Position numbers and translations under genes: made by a program. The notes below the pieces were generated by a model. The model ran no database searches. It was not told where the DNA came from and saw only the letters and a program-made list of their open reading frames with translations. Positions 54,926 through 62,706 of a stretch of 64,000 nt of DNA are shown piece by piece. Location: positions 1,488,001 through 1,552,000 of the forward strand of contig NZ_FSQW01000001.1 in NCBI RefSeq assembly GCF_900128895.1, read 5' to 3'. Source of the DNA: Parasphingorhabdus marina DSM 22363 (GTDB lineage Bacteria; Pseudomonadota; Alphaproteobacteria; Sphingomonadales; Sphingomonadaceae). Each line of letters opens with the position of its first letter. The first letter of the stretch is position 1.

Positions 54926-54965
54926 CTTTGCATTCTGGGCCCAAACTGTGGCCAATCAGCAACTA

Positions 54966-55823
54966 TCATGTAAAGACAACCGTCTTGCTGCCATTCAAGA
55001 TCACGCGATCATCAAGCAGGTAAGTGACAGCTCGAGACAGGACGCGTTGTTCGATCCCCCGGCCTTTTCTGACCAGGTCTTCCGGCGAGTCACTGTGTGA
55101 AACATGTTCGACATCCTGGGTGATAATCGGACCTTCATCGAGGTCCGAAGTGACGAAATGAGCGGTCGCACCGATCATTTTGACGCCTCGTCGATGGGCC
55201 TGATGATAAGGCCTGGCACCTTTGAAGCCGGGCAGGAAGCTGTGGTGGATATTGACGCAGCGACCCGCCAGTCGGCCCGCAAGATCATCCGACAGGATCT
55301 GCATGTAGCGCGCAAGCACAGCCAGTTCTGCGCCGGTGTGTTCAAATATCTCCCAAATCCGGGCTTCCTGCTGTGGTTTCGTTTCCGGTGTGACCGGCAG
55401 ATGGTGAAACGGAATATCCCCGACCGTGGTCAGGTTGAGACTTGATTGGGGATGATTGGAGATGATGCCAACCACATCCATCTGCAATTCTCCGATCCGC
55501 ATCCGGTATAGCAGGTCACCCAGACAGTGATCGAATTTTGATACAAACATCAGAACCTTTTTTGGCTGGCCTTTGGCGCTGATGCTCCAGTCCATATGAT
55601 ATTTGTCCGCAAGATCCTGAAACTGCTGTTCTGTTGCTTTGGGGCCTGCGGAATCTGGCTCGGAATACTCCACCCGCATGAAAAACCGGTTGGTCTCGGG
55701 ATCGCGGAATTGCTGGGCTGACAGGATATTGGCTTCGGTATTGAATAGAAACCCGGAGACGGCGGCCACAATTCCGGGCTGGTCATAGCAGGAAAATTTC
55801 AGGATTCCGGACTGTTCTCCCAT
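54966..55823 (-). CDS. purU: Formyltetrahydrofolate deformylase
   Basis: A 285-residue PurU. An N-terminal ACT domain (residues 6-80, 'LKFSCYDQPGIVAAVSGFLFNTEANIL') precedes a formyltransferase-fold catalytic domain with 'NIHHSFLPGFKGARPYHQAHRRGVKMIGATAHFVTSDLDEGPII', which carries the Asn/His/Asp catalytic set. It hydrolyses 10-formyl-THF to formate and THF. It is the third gene after the LigM-like demethylase and the MetF-like reductase, where it would release the oxidised methyl carbon and recycle THF. Confidence 0.92.
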   Translation of the reverse strand: MGEQSGILKFSCYDQPGIVAAVSGFLFNTEANILSAQQFRDPETNRFFMRVEYSEPDSAGPKATEQQFQDLADKYHMDWSISAKGQPKKVLMFVSKFDHCLGDLLYRMRIGELQMDVVGIISNHPQSSLNLTTVGDIPFHHLPVTPETKPQQEARIWEIFEHTGAELAVLARYMQILSDDLAGRLAGRCVNIHHSFLPGFKGARPYHQAHRRGVKMIGATAHFVTSDLDEGPIITQDVEHVSHSDSPEDLVRKGRGIEQRVLSRAVTYLLDDRVILNGSKTVVFT

Positions 55824-55835
55824 ATCGTGCGCTCT

Positions 55836-56711
55836 TCAGCTTCCTCTGCCCAATTGCTTTTCGGCCCAGTCAATGGTGCCGCTCAGCGATGCGAAGGTGA
55901 AGAAATGAACGCCCGTGATATCAAGGAGGGCATTCCTGCGATTCTGCTCAGCGATATTCCTGAGCAGTGTCGCCGGTGTCTGTGTTTTGAGGAGACCGCG
56001 CGTAATTTTCCTCTGCTTTTTGAGTGCCTTCAATGAAGGGCCAACTCCGCAGATCGCCGCATATTTGAGCAGGGTTGGAGTCTTGGCCGGTCCGGCGATT
56101 CCGACCCGGATTTTGGACGTGACGCCTTTCGATCGCAGTGCCGCGAGATAACCGCAAATGGCGTCCGCATCAAAACACAGCTGGGTGATAAGGCGGAGGT
56201 CAATGCCCCCTCTGCTGGCCGTATCGATTTTCTCGAATAGCGCTGTTTCAAGGATGTCATCCGCAATTGCGGGATGGCCCTCCGGATAACAACCCACGGC
56301 TACTCTTTTGATTCCATGATCTTCCAGTATGCCGCTTTTCAGCAGCTGCAGGCTCGAATGATAGTCGCCCACCGGCCGGTCACGATCGCCGCCCAGTATC
56401 AGCGCCCGATCAACGCCTGCATAGCGGGACAGATCGTAGATAATTTTCTCAAACGACCGCCGATCCGGGATATTTCGCGCGACAATATGTGGTACCGGCT
56501 GGAGCCCGAGTTCCTTGAGCATGCGCGCAACATCCAGTTGCGATTCCGGTGTATCTCTGGGCAGGGATGCGACATAGACTGGAGCATTCGCCGGCATCAT
56601 TTTTGCCGCGGTATCGAGTGACCGGCGATCCGGTGTTGTAACCTCTGCAGAATAGCCCTCGAGCAGGTCCCGAACGGCCTCGCTCGCAACGGGACTGCCC
56701 ATGGCAGTCAC
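55836..56711 (-). CDS. Methylenetetrahydrofolate reductase-like protein (MetF family)
   Basis: A 291-residue MetF-fold TIM barrel: 'EVTTPDRRSLDTAAKMMPANAPVYVASLPRDTPESQLDVARMLKELGLQPVPHIVARNIPD', 'YAGVDRALILGGDRDRPVGDY', 'GCYPEGHP' and 'TQLCFDADAICGYLAALRSKGVTSKIRVGIAGPA'. These match the FAD- and folate-binding strands; the sequence is more diverged than housekeeping MetF. Placed 1 bp after the LigM-like gene and 12 bp before purU, it most likely oxidises methyl-THF to methylene-THF. A start at 56702 is also possible. Confidence 0.82.
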   Translation of the reverse strand: MTAMGSPVASEAVRDLLEGYSAEVTTPDRRSLDTAAKMMPANAPVYVASLPRDTPESQLDVARMLKELGLQPVPHIVARNIPDRRSFEKIIYDLSRYAGVDRALILGGDRDRPVGDYHSSLQLLKSGILEDHGIKRVAVGCYPEGHPAIADDILETALFEKIDTASRGGIDLRLITQLCFDADAICGYLAALRSKGVTSKIRVGIAGPAKTPTLLKYAAICGVGPSLKALKKQRKITRGLLKTQTPATLLRNIAEQNRRNALLDITGVHFFTFASLSGTIDWAEKQLGRGS

Positions 56712-56712
56712 C

Positions 56713-58086
56713 TCAGGCAGCCCATTTCTTGTAGGTTACGCGCGCTTCGGTCGAGATGGGACAATCGGTTACAGTTGCACGGATTTCTGTCTGCACATGT
56801 CGTTCGACTACAGGCTTGGCGCTACCACCGTCGGGTTCTCCCCACAGCACATACAACTCTTTGCCGGCCTCGGCGACTTCCGGATCCAGCAGGCACAGGG
56901 AAATCCAGCGCCGGAAATTCGATGAGTAAACAGGATAGCAGCTGATGCCGACCTGCCGGCCGCCGTGCATGACCGCATCATAGGGATAGGTCGCATAATG
57001 CGATGCCGGCATGTCCATGAACTTGTAGCGATCCCCCTCATTGAACAGCGAGGAGAAAACCCGGACCACGTCTTCGGGCTCCCAGATCAGGGTCATCTTG
57101 CGCTTGTGATCGCGGCTGTCTTTCATTTCTTCGAGCGCCTTGCGACCGATGAAATCATGGTCAAACTTGACGATGTGCGAATAGCCCAGATCAAAGGGTG
57201 TCAAATAATAATCCTCGACATTGTCCGAGACCATGCTTCCACCGAGCGAGCTGTTCGCTTCGAACCCGTTGGCAGGAAGCCATTCGCGGTATTCCTTCAT
57301 CGATTCACCAGAGTAAATAGCGGGCAACTCGGACGGCACCCAGCCCGACTCATGCGCCACAGTCGAATAGGTTTTGGATCCGGCAAGCAACATGCCGTGA
57401 TCTTTTCCGGCTTCGATGATCGCGTTGCGGATCAGGTCATAATCGCCATAGGGACCGAAAAGCTCAAGGCCGGGTGCGCCCGCCATGCCGTGACGCAAGG
57501 CGCGCACCTTGCGGCCGGCAATGTTGATTTCGCCCATCCCGAAAAATTTGAATCCGGTGATCGGCCCGCCATTGAGTTGCTCCAGGATCGCCCAGGCATT
57601 GGGCCCCTGCACCTCGAAGCGATAGCCTTTGCGAGGCTGGTCGCTGTCCAGACTGCGTTCGTCCTTGTGGACAACGACATCATAGCCTTTGGTTTCGGCA
57701 TGAAACTGGACCCAGTTCCCGGCATTGGGCCGGTTGACGATGTTGATCTTCTCGTCCTCTAGTCCGAACAGAATGGAATTGCCGATCATGTAACCGTCTT
57801 CATTGCAAACGACGATCTGCTTAGCCTTGTCCTTGCCGAACGTCTTGAAACTGTTGGCTCCCAGGTCGGTGAGCAGACGTTTGACGTCCGGTCCTTCCAT
57901 GTAATGATCGGTCATGTGATAGGACTGATCAAACAGCACGGCCGTCTTGCGAAAGGCTTCCTGCTCGTCCCGCCAGTTGGAAAATTCGCTCTTGATCGGA
58001 AACTGGTAGGGTCCGCCTTCTGCGTTGCGCAGCATGTCCACCGGACTGTCATAATTTTTCAGCTTGTCTTCAAGCGATTGAGCCAT
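56713..58086 (-). CDS. Tetrahydrofolate-dependent O-demethylase, LigM/DesA (GcvT-fold) family
   Basis: A 457-residue GcvT-fold protein from ATG 58086 (ACAGGAAAA upstream). 'FSNWRDEQEAFRKTAVLFDQSYHMTD', 'RALRHGMAGAPGLELFGPYGDYD', 'ESGWVPSELPAIYSGESMKEYREWLPANGFEAN' and 'NVEDYYLTPFDLGYSHIVKFDHDFIGRKALE' are close to the vanillate/3-O-methylgallate demethylase LigM and syringate demethylase DesA. The candidate active-site residues His57 and Tyr240 align, from memory, with LigM His60 and Tyr247. Such enzymes move an aryl-O-methyl group to THF. First gene of the operon with the MetF-like gene and purU, behind the perfect operator site D. The exact substrate is unknown. Confidence 0.85.
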   Translation of the reverse strand: MAQSLEDKLKNYDSPVDMLRNAEGGPYQFPIKSEFSNWRDEQEAFRKTAVLFDQSYHMTDHYMEGPDVKRLLTDLGANSFKTFGKDKAKQIVVCNEDGYMIGNSILFGLEDEKINIVNRPNAGNWVQFHAETKGYDVVVHKDERSLDSDQPRKGYRFEVQGPNAWAILEQLNGGPITGFKFFGMGEINIAGRKVRALRHGMAGAPGLELFGPYGDYDLIRNAIIEAGKDHGMLLAGSKTYSTVAHESGWVPSELPAIYSGESMKEYREWLPANGFEANSSLGGSMVSDNVEDYYLTPFDLGYSHIVKFDHDFIGRKALEEMKDSRDHKRKMTLIWEPEDVVRVFSSLFNEGDRYKFMDMPASHYATYPYDAVMHGGRQVGISCYPVYSSNFRRWISLCLLDPEVAEAGKELYVLWGEPDGGSAKPVVERHVQTEIRATVTDCPISTEARVTYKKWAA

Positions 58087-58165
58087 TTTTCCTGTTCCCT
58101 CATCCATGCCTGCTCCGAACGCGAAGTCACGGATCAGGTCGAGTTCAAAAATTTCAGTGGAGGAA

Positions 58166-58179
58166 GTTGTAAATACAAC
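58166..58179. promoter_or_regulatory. GntR/HutC-type operator, site D
   Basis: GTTGTAAATACAAC, perfect 6-bp arms around AA, 80 bp upstream of the demethylase start and just past the gntR stop. It is the best copy of the motif in the window. Confidence 0.75.
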
Positions 58180-58242
58180 TTTATCAGGACGCAAGAATTT
58201 TCTGTCAGCCAGCCATGTGGCAGGCTGCTGGGTGAAAGAGAG

Positions 58243-59013
58243 TTAAAACTGTGCGGCGGCGTTGTAGCTGCTGGTGAGGTTGAATCGTGAACCGGCGAAG
58301 GTAAATCTGGACAACGTAACAACTCGCCCATCAACGCGATTCCGCCGTTCAAGATGCAGGCATGGGTCACCGCTCCCCAAGCCCAGTCTCTGACAGGTCA
58401 GCGGATAGGGCATGATCGCGCTGAGAGTGGTTTCCAGCTGGCCGAGCTCGGTGCGCCGGGAAAAATAGTCGTAGAGACTTTCCTGGCTGAAATCCTTTTC
58501 CAGAAAATTGGGAAACACATCACAGCGTGCATATCGGTCTTCTATCGCGATTGGCGTATCGCCATTTCGTTGGAGCAAGACGGCCTCAAACACTGGTTCC
58601 CCGTCATCAAGTTCCAGCAGATCACAGACCTTCTTTTCCGGAACAAGCTGGCGCTGAATCAGCACATCGGTATGCGGCTCACCGCCCTGGAGTTCGATTT
58701 CCCTAGCCAGGTCCTGCACCTCAAACAGTGAAAAACCTTTGGGTTTGGGCGCAACAAAAGTCCCAGACCCTTGCACACGGGTCAACCGCCCCTCAGTAAC
58801 CAGTTCGCGTACGGCGCGCTGGACGGTCAATCGCGAGACGTCAAAGCGTTTGGCGAGCGCATTCTCCGATTCCGCCTTGTCACCGGTAGACAACTGGCCG
58901 GACCGTATCTGGTCCAGCAGGTGATTTTTGATTACGAGGTAGCGTGGCAGGCCTTCGGTTGCACCGCCCAGGATCTCGTCATCGGTGATATCAGCTGTTT
59001 TTGTATTCCCCAT
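58243..59013 (-). CDS. GntR-family (HutC subfamily) transcriptional regulator
   Basis: A 256-residue protein. The winged helix 'YLVIKNHLLDQIRSGQLSTGDKAESENALAKRFDVSRLTVQRAVRELVTEGRLTRVQGSGTFVAP' is followed by a UTRA effector domain ('LAREIELQGGEPHTDVLIQRQLVPEKKVCDLLELDDGEPVFEAVLLQRNGDTPIAIEDRYARCDVFPNFL...YPLTCQRLGLGSGDPCLHLERRNRVDGRVV'). I use ATG 59013; ATG 59034 would leave 1 bp to operator site E. HutC-type regulators are usually repressors lifted by a pathway metabolite, at sites like TTGTATATACAA. Sites A-E make it the probable master regulator of the right-hand cluster, including itself. Confidence 0.88.
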   Translation of the reverse strand: MGNTKTADITDDEILGGATEGLPRYLVIKNHLLDQIRSGQLSTGDKAESENALAKRFDVSRLTVQRAVRELVTEGRLTRVQGSGTFVAPKPKGFSLFEVQDLAREIELQGGEPHTDVLIQRQLVPEKKVCDLLELDDGEPVFEAVLLQRNGDTPIAIEDRYARCDVFPNFLEKDFSQESLYDYFSRRTELGQLETTLSAIMPYPLTCQRLGLGSGDPCLHLERRNRVDGRVVTLSRFTFAGSRFNLTSSYNAAAQF

Positions 59014-59035
59014 CCGAGGCCCATAGCATAGCAAC

Positions 59036-59078
59036 TTGTATTGTCAAACAAGACAAATTTCCATAGTTGTAAATACAA
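59036..59078. promoter_or_regulatory. GntR/HutC-type operator, double site E
   Basis: TTGTATTGTCAA (59036-59047) and TTGTAAATACAA (59067-59078), 31 bp apart, in the 87-bp divergent gap between gntR and the gene at 59101. They cover both starts closely, so autorepression and repression of the rightward pair are expected. Confidence 0.7.
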
Positions 59079-59100
59079 GATAACCGATTAATATATCAGC

Positions 59101-59643
59101 ATGCCGCATTTGCTTTATCGACCACATATTGAACATGGTGACAAAATCGTCACGACGGATTTCCTGATCCGCCAGATCACCGTTCGCGGACGCGCGGACG
59201 TCAATTTGCCGGTTGATCTGGCAAATTGCCATGTGGATCTGGTCATGCATGACCGCAGCTTTGTGGCACCGCTGCTCTTTGCATTCAGCGGAGACGAGCA
59301 AACATATGTCGCGCCGGCCTTCGGCCTGCTCGATGGTGCCGTGTTTGACGCAGACCGCGCCGCTGCGTGGCGGAACGCGAGAATTTCGATCTCCCGCCAG
59401 GCAATAAAACCCGTTGGCGACTCGATCAGATGCCTCTCGCAGTTCCCGGACGAGTCCGGAAGCGACAAGGAAGTTGATTCCGCGGTCATCAAAGGTACTG
59501 CGCGATATCACGCCCTGATCCTTCCAGCGGGTGAGGCAACCCGGGTATCAGAAGCGGGTATGGTGCAATTGACCGTAACCGCTGGTCCCACCGCAGAACA
59601 TCGTCTGGCAATTGCCAGCAGCGGACAGGAAATTTTATCATGA
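59101..59643 (+). CDS. Unknown 180-aa cytoplasmic protein
   Basis: Not recognised. The ATG at 59101 lies only 22 bp from operator E, with no strong ribosome site. The protein is beta-rich and has no signal or membrane segment. Stretches such as 'FLIRQITVRGRADVNLPVDLANCHVDLVMHDRSFVAPLLFAF' and 'RYHALILPAGEATRVSEAGMVQLTVTAG' suggest a beta-sandwich or cupin-like fold. It overlaps the Asp-box propeller gene by 4 bp (ATGA), so the two are made together. It could be an accessory or enzyme subunit specific to this pathway. Confidence 0.65.
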   Translation: MPHLLYRPHIEHGDKIVTTDFLIRQITVRGRADVNLPVDLANCHVDLVMHDRSFVAPLLFAFSGDEQTYVAPAFGLLDGAVFDADRAAAWRNARISISRQAIKPVGDSIRCLSQFPDESGSDKEVDSAVIKGTARYHALILPAGEATRVSEAGMVQLTVTAGPTAEHRLAIASSGQEILS

Positions 59644-60710
59644 ATGGCAACGATCAGACAACAAACATGCTCTATGCCGCCAGCGTTGGGCATTCCGGCT
59701 GGTTCAGTCGCGACCTGGGTGAAAGCTGGCAACGGGCCAATACCCATACGGGCGGGGTCTACAATGAAAGCCGGACCTGGTGCCTGTCGGTGCATCCGGA
59801 CCGTCCCGGCGAGGTGCTGGCGGGCACCGATGACGGTGTCTATCGCTGGATGGAAACAGAAAAGCGCTGGAACCATGTGCCTTCACCGATGGACGGGCTG
59901 CATATTCTCAAAATCGCGCAGTCGCCCTTCAATCCCGACTTTATCATTGCCGGAACGCGGCCTGCTGAACTCTATCGGTCCCGCGATAATGGAAGATCCT
60001 GGGAAAGGCTGACTTTTGCCAACCATATCGAAGCACCATTTATCAACACCAACCGCGTGACTTCGGTCAAATATGATCCTGTGCATCCCGAGCAGATCTG
60101 GGTGACGATAGAAATTGACGGCCTGTGGCGGTCAAGGGATGGCGGTGACAACTGGGAACGCATCGGTCTCGATCTGCCGGATCAGGACCTGCACAATGTC
60201 GAATTTGCCGATTTCGAGCATGAGCGCTGGATACTTGTTGCCACGGAAGTCGGGCTTTTTCGCAGCCGGGATGATGGCGGCAATTTTCATAAAATCGATA
60301 TTCCCGATTTGCCCTATCATTATTTCCGCTGCCTTACGCGAAGGCCGGACCAAACGGGCGTAATGTTCCTGTCGATCGGGGACCGGCCTTCCGGTGACGA
60401 CAGCATGTTGTTGCGTACCCGCGACAATGGCGAAACCTGGGAAGCGGTGGATTTGCCGGGTAATCAGAATACGACGATCTGGCACATATCGGGCAATGCC
60501 GCGGATCCGATGCTGCTTTTTGCGATTTCGATATTCGGAGAAGTCTATCGGTCGACTGATGGTGGAGAGACTTGGGACAAGCCGGCAAAATTTCTGGGAG
60601 AAGCAAGGGAAATAGTCTGGGCACCGGTCCCAAATGACATGCTTGGTGAACAGAAAAAAGCGTGGGTCACGGCTGACGAGTTTCTTGAAAAAGGCGAGGA
60701 CGCCTTTTAA
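59640..60710 (+). CDS. Six-bladed Asp-box (BNR/sialidase-like) propeller, no signal peptide
   Basis: A 356-residue protein with six Asp-box motifs of the S/T-x-D-x-G-x-x-W/F type: 'SRDLGESW', 'SRDNGRSW', 'SRDGGDNW', 'SRDDGGNF', 'TRDNGETW' and 'STDGGETW'. This is a VPS10/sialidase-like beta-propeller, but the N-terminus (MNGNDQTTNMLYAAS) has no signal peptide, so it is probably cytoplasmic, unlike most such proteins. The sialidase Arg triad is not recognisable, so a lactonase-, hydrolase- or scaffold-like role is as likely. It is tail-to-tail with the FAD oxidoreductase; both stops use the same TTAA. Confidence 0.8.
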   Translation: MNGNDQTTNMLYAASVGHSGWFSRDLGESWQRANTHTGGVYNESRTWCLSVHPDRPGEVLAGTDDGVYRWMETEKRWNHVPSPMDGLHILKIAQSPFNPDFIIAGTRPAELYRSRDNGRSWERLTFANHIEAPFINTNRVTSVKYDPVHPEQIWVTIEIDGLWRSRDGGDNWERIGLDLPDQDLHNVEFADFEHERWILVATEVGLFRSRDDGGNFHKIDIPDLPYHYFRCLTRRPDQTGVMFLSIGDRPSGDDSMLLRTRDNGETWEAVDLPGNQNTTIWHISGNAADPMLLFAISIFGEVYRSTDGGETWDKPAKFLGEAREIVWAPVPNDMLGEQKKAWVTADEFLEKGEDAF

Positions 60711-62287
60711 CGCGCCACCCGCCGCCAGTCCTTTAATATCTCGCGTGCGGCATTGTGACCGTTTACGCCGGATACTGCTCCGCCGGGATGGGTGGAAGCG
60801 CCGCATTGATAAAGCGCCTGGATGGGCGAGCGATAATCCGCATAACCGGGGGCAGGGCGGTTGAAGAACAGCTGATCAAGTGACAGTTCCCCATGCTGGG
60901 TATTGCCGCCGGGCATCCAGATATCTTCCTCGATATCCCTCGGCAGGTAGAGTTTATAGTCGATCACGCTGTCCGAAAAGCCGGGCGCAAAACGATCCAT
61001 TACACGGAAGGCATTGCGGACCAGCGGTTCGCGCTCATTCTCCCAGGTCGAGTTTTTCAGCTCATAGGGCGTCACCCCGCCCTGGAAGGTGACAATATGT
61101 TTTCCTTCCGGCGCAAGCGTTGGATCATAGTAGCTTGGCACACTAGGCGACAGGAACGGATCGGAGGAATACCAGCCATATTTCGCTTCATCAAAGGCGC
61201 GTTCCAGAAATTCCGGTGTCGGGCAGATATGCGCATAGCCAGGATATTCGATACCGCATTTTTCCTGGCTGAAGCCCTTGTAGTCCGGTTTTTTGTCAAC
61301 GGCACAAAGCAGTTTGAAACCCATGCCGCGGGTCCGGAAGCCGTCGATCCGCTCGGCAAATTCCTCCGGCAGATGATTGCGCTTCACCATTTGGCCAAAG
61401 GTGAGTTTCGCGCTGACATTGGACACCACCAGCTTCGCCTTGATCTCTTCCCCACCCTTCAAACGCACGCCGGTCGTACGGCCGCCACTGACCAGGATTT
61501 CCTCGACAAAGGCCCCGGTCCGTATCTCCATGCCATGAGCCTGACCAGAGGCGGCAATGGCATCACTGATCCCGCCCATGCCGCCTTTGGCGAAGCACAT
61601 GCCGTTTTGCCCAACCAGATGGGAAACAATGTAAAAAGCCGTTCCCGGTGAATAGGGACCGACATTGCCGCCAATGGTCGCCCAGAACATGAATTTGGCT
61701 TTCACGATATCGCTTTCAAACCAGCGCGACACATAGTCATGAGCGCTGAGCGAAAGAGAAGTGACCAGATTGTTGATCTCTTTCTCGTTCTTCCGGTAGC
61801 GCCAGGCGAAGCGCGCAGTCTTCATCATGCCGGACAGCGAGCGGTCAAACGGATTGACCGGCGTTTCCATCTGCAACTTGCGCATCAGTGAGACGGTGGA
61901 TGACAGCGCCTCGAAAAATTTGGGGTAATTTTCCGCATCCTTCTGGCTGAATCGTGCAATCTGCCTGCGGGTTGCCTCGGGGTCCTTGGTCGTGGTTACG
62001 ATGCAGTCATCTTCAGTGGGATTGGCGACGCTGTCGATGGAAATATATTCCAGCCCGAATTTCCTGAGTTCCAGTTCCTTGATTACCTTGGGATGCAGAT
62101 GTCCCATGATGAAGCTGTAGGTCGAAGCCTTGAATCCCGGAGAAAATTCTTCTGTGACCGCCGCGCCGCCAATAATGTCCTTCTGCTCCAGCACCAGCAC
62201 CTTTTTGCCGGCCCGCGCCAGATAAGCGCCGCAGGTCAGACCGTTATGGCCACCGCCAACTATGATTGCGTCATATTTCCGGCTCAT
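60707..62287 (-). CDS. FAD-dependent oxidoreductase, phytoene-dehydrogenase/PYROXD2-like
   Basis: A 526-residue flavoprotein from ATG 62287, which overlaps the aconitase X small-subunit stop (ATGA). N-terminal dinucleotide fold: 'YDAIIVGGGHNGLTCGAYLARAGKKVLVLEQKDIIGGAAVTEEFSPGFKAST'. The internal 'GMGGISDAIAASGQAHGMEIRTGAFVEEILVSGGRTTGVRLKGGEEI' and the C-terminal 'YQCGASTHPGGAVSGVNGHNAAREIL' are typical of the CrtI/PYROXD2 group. It has no carotenoid-gene neighbours, so it likely desaturates or oxidises a pathway intermediate. Confidence 0.87.
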   Translation of the reverse strand: MSRKYDAIIVGGGHNGLTCGAYLARAGKKVLVLEQKDIIGGAAVTEEFSPGFKASTYSFIMGHLHPKVIKELELRKFGLEYISIDSVANPTEDDCIVTTTKDPEATRRQIARFSQKDAENYPKFFEALSSTVSLMRKLQMETPVNPFDRSLSGMMKTARFAWRYRKNEKEINNLVTSLSLSAHDYVSRWFESDIVKAKFMFWATIGGNVGPYSPGTAFYIVSHLVGQNGMCFAKGGMGGISDAIAASGQAHGMEIRTGAFVEEILVSGGRTTGVRLKGGEEIKAKLVVSNVSAKLTFGQMVKRNHLPEEFAERIDGFRTRGMGFKLLCAVDKKPDYKGFSQEKCGIEYPGYAHICPTPEFLERAFDEAKYGWYSSDPFLSPSVPSYYDPTLAPEGKHIVTFQGGVTPYELKNSTWENEREPLVRNAFRVMDRFAPGFSDSVIDYKLYLPRDIEEDIWMPGGNTQHGELSLDQLFFNRPAPGYADYRSPIQALYQCGASTHPGGAVSGVNGHNAAREILKDWRRVAR

Positions 62288-62706
62288 GACTTGTGGGTCA
62301 CCTCTACAATGCCATTGGTGCCATCCACTTTCACCCAGTCGCCCGACTTGATTACCTTCAGCGGGTCCTGATCCAGATCGGTGACGGCGGGAACGCGGGT
62401 TACAACAGCACCCAGCGCCATTTTTGTAGTCATCACCTTGAAGATCATCGCCGCCGGTGCGGCACCTTTGAGCCGGGTCGACTGGAAATGACTCGCCCAT
62501 CCCGATGAGCCTTTGGCGCCGGGGAAAACCAGTATCTTGTCCTTGAAGCTCTGGCCGCGCAGTTCGTGACGCACCTCGACCACTTCGCCGGTATCAGAAT
62601 CAATCCCGCCAAATCCGGAAATCGCCTGGCTGGTGACAAGCGCTTCCGCCTCGGCCACGCCGTCGACCACAGAGCGGCCTGTCAGAATTGTCTTCCTTTC
62701 GCTCAC
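62284..62706 (-). CDS. Aconitase X small subunit (DUF126 swivelling domain)
   Basis: A 140-residue protein, GTG 62706 overlapping the large-subunit TGA (GTGA). 'ILTGRSVVDGVAEAEALVTSQAISGFGGIDSDTGEVVEVRHELRGQSFKDKILVFPGAKGSSGWASHFQ' is the DUF126 domain with the Ser/Gly loop, and 'PAVTDLDQDPLKVIKSGDWVKVDGTNGIVEV' closes it. In two-subunit aconitase X enzymes it carries the swivel domain that completes the active site. Longer in-frame starts up to 62769 lie inside the large-subunit gene. Confidence 0.87.
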   Translation of the reverse strand: MSERKTILTGRSVVDGVAEAEALVTSQAISGFGGIDSDTGEVVEVRHELRGQSFKDKILVFPGAKGSSGWASHFQSTRLKGAAPAAMIFKVMTTKMALGAVVTRVPAVTDLDQDPLKVIKSGDWVKVDGTNGIVEVTHKS

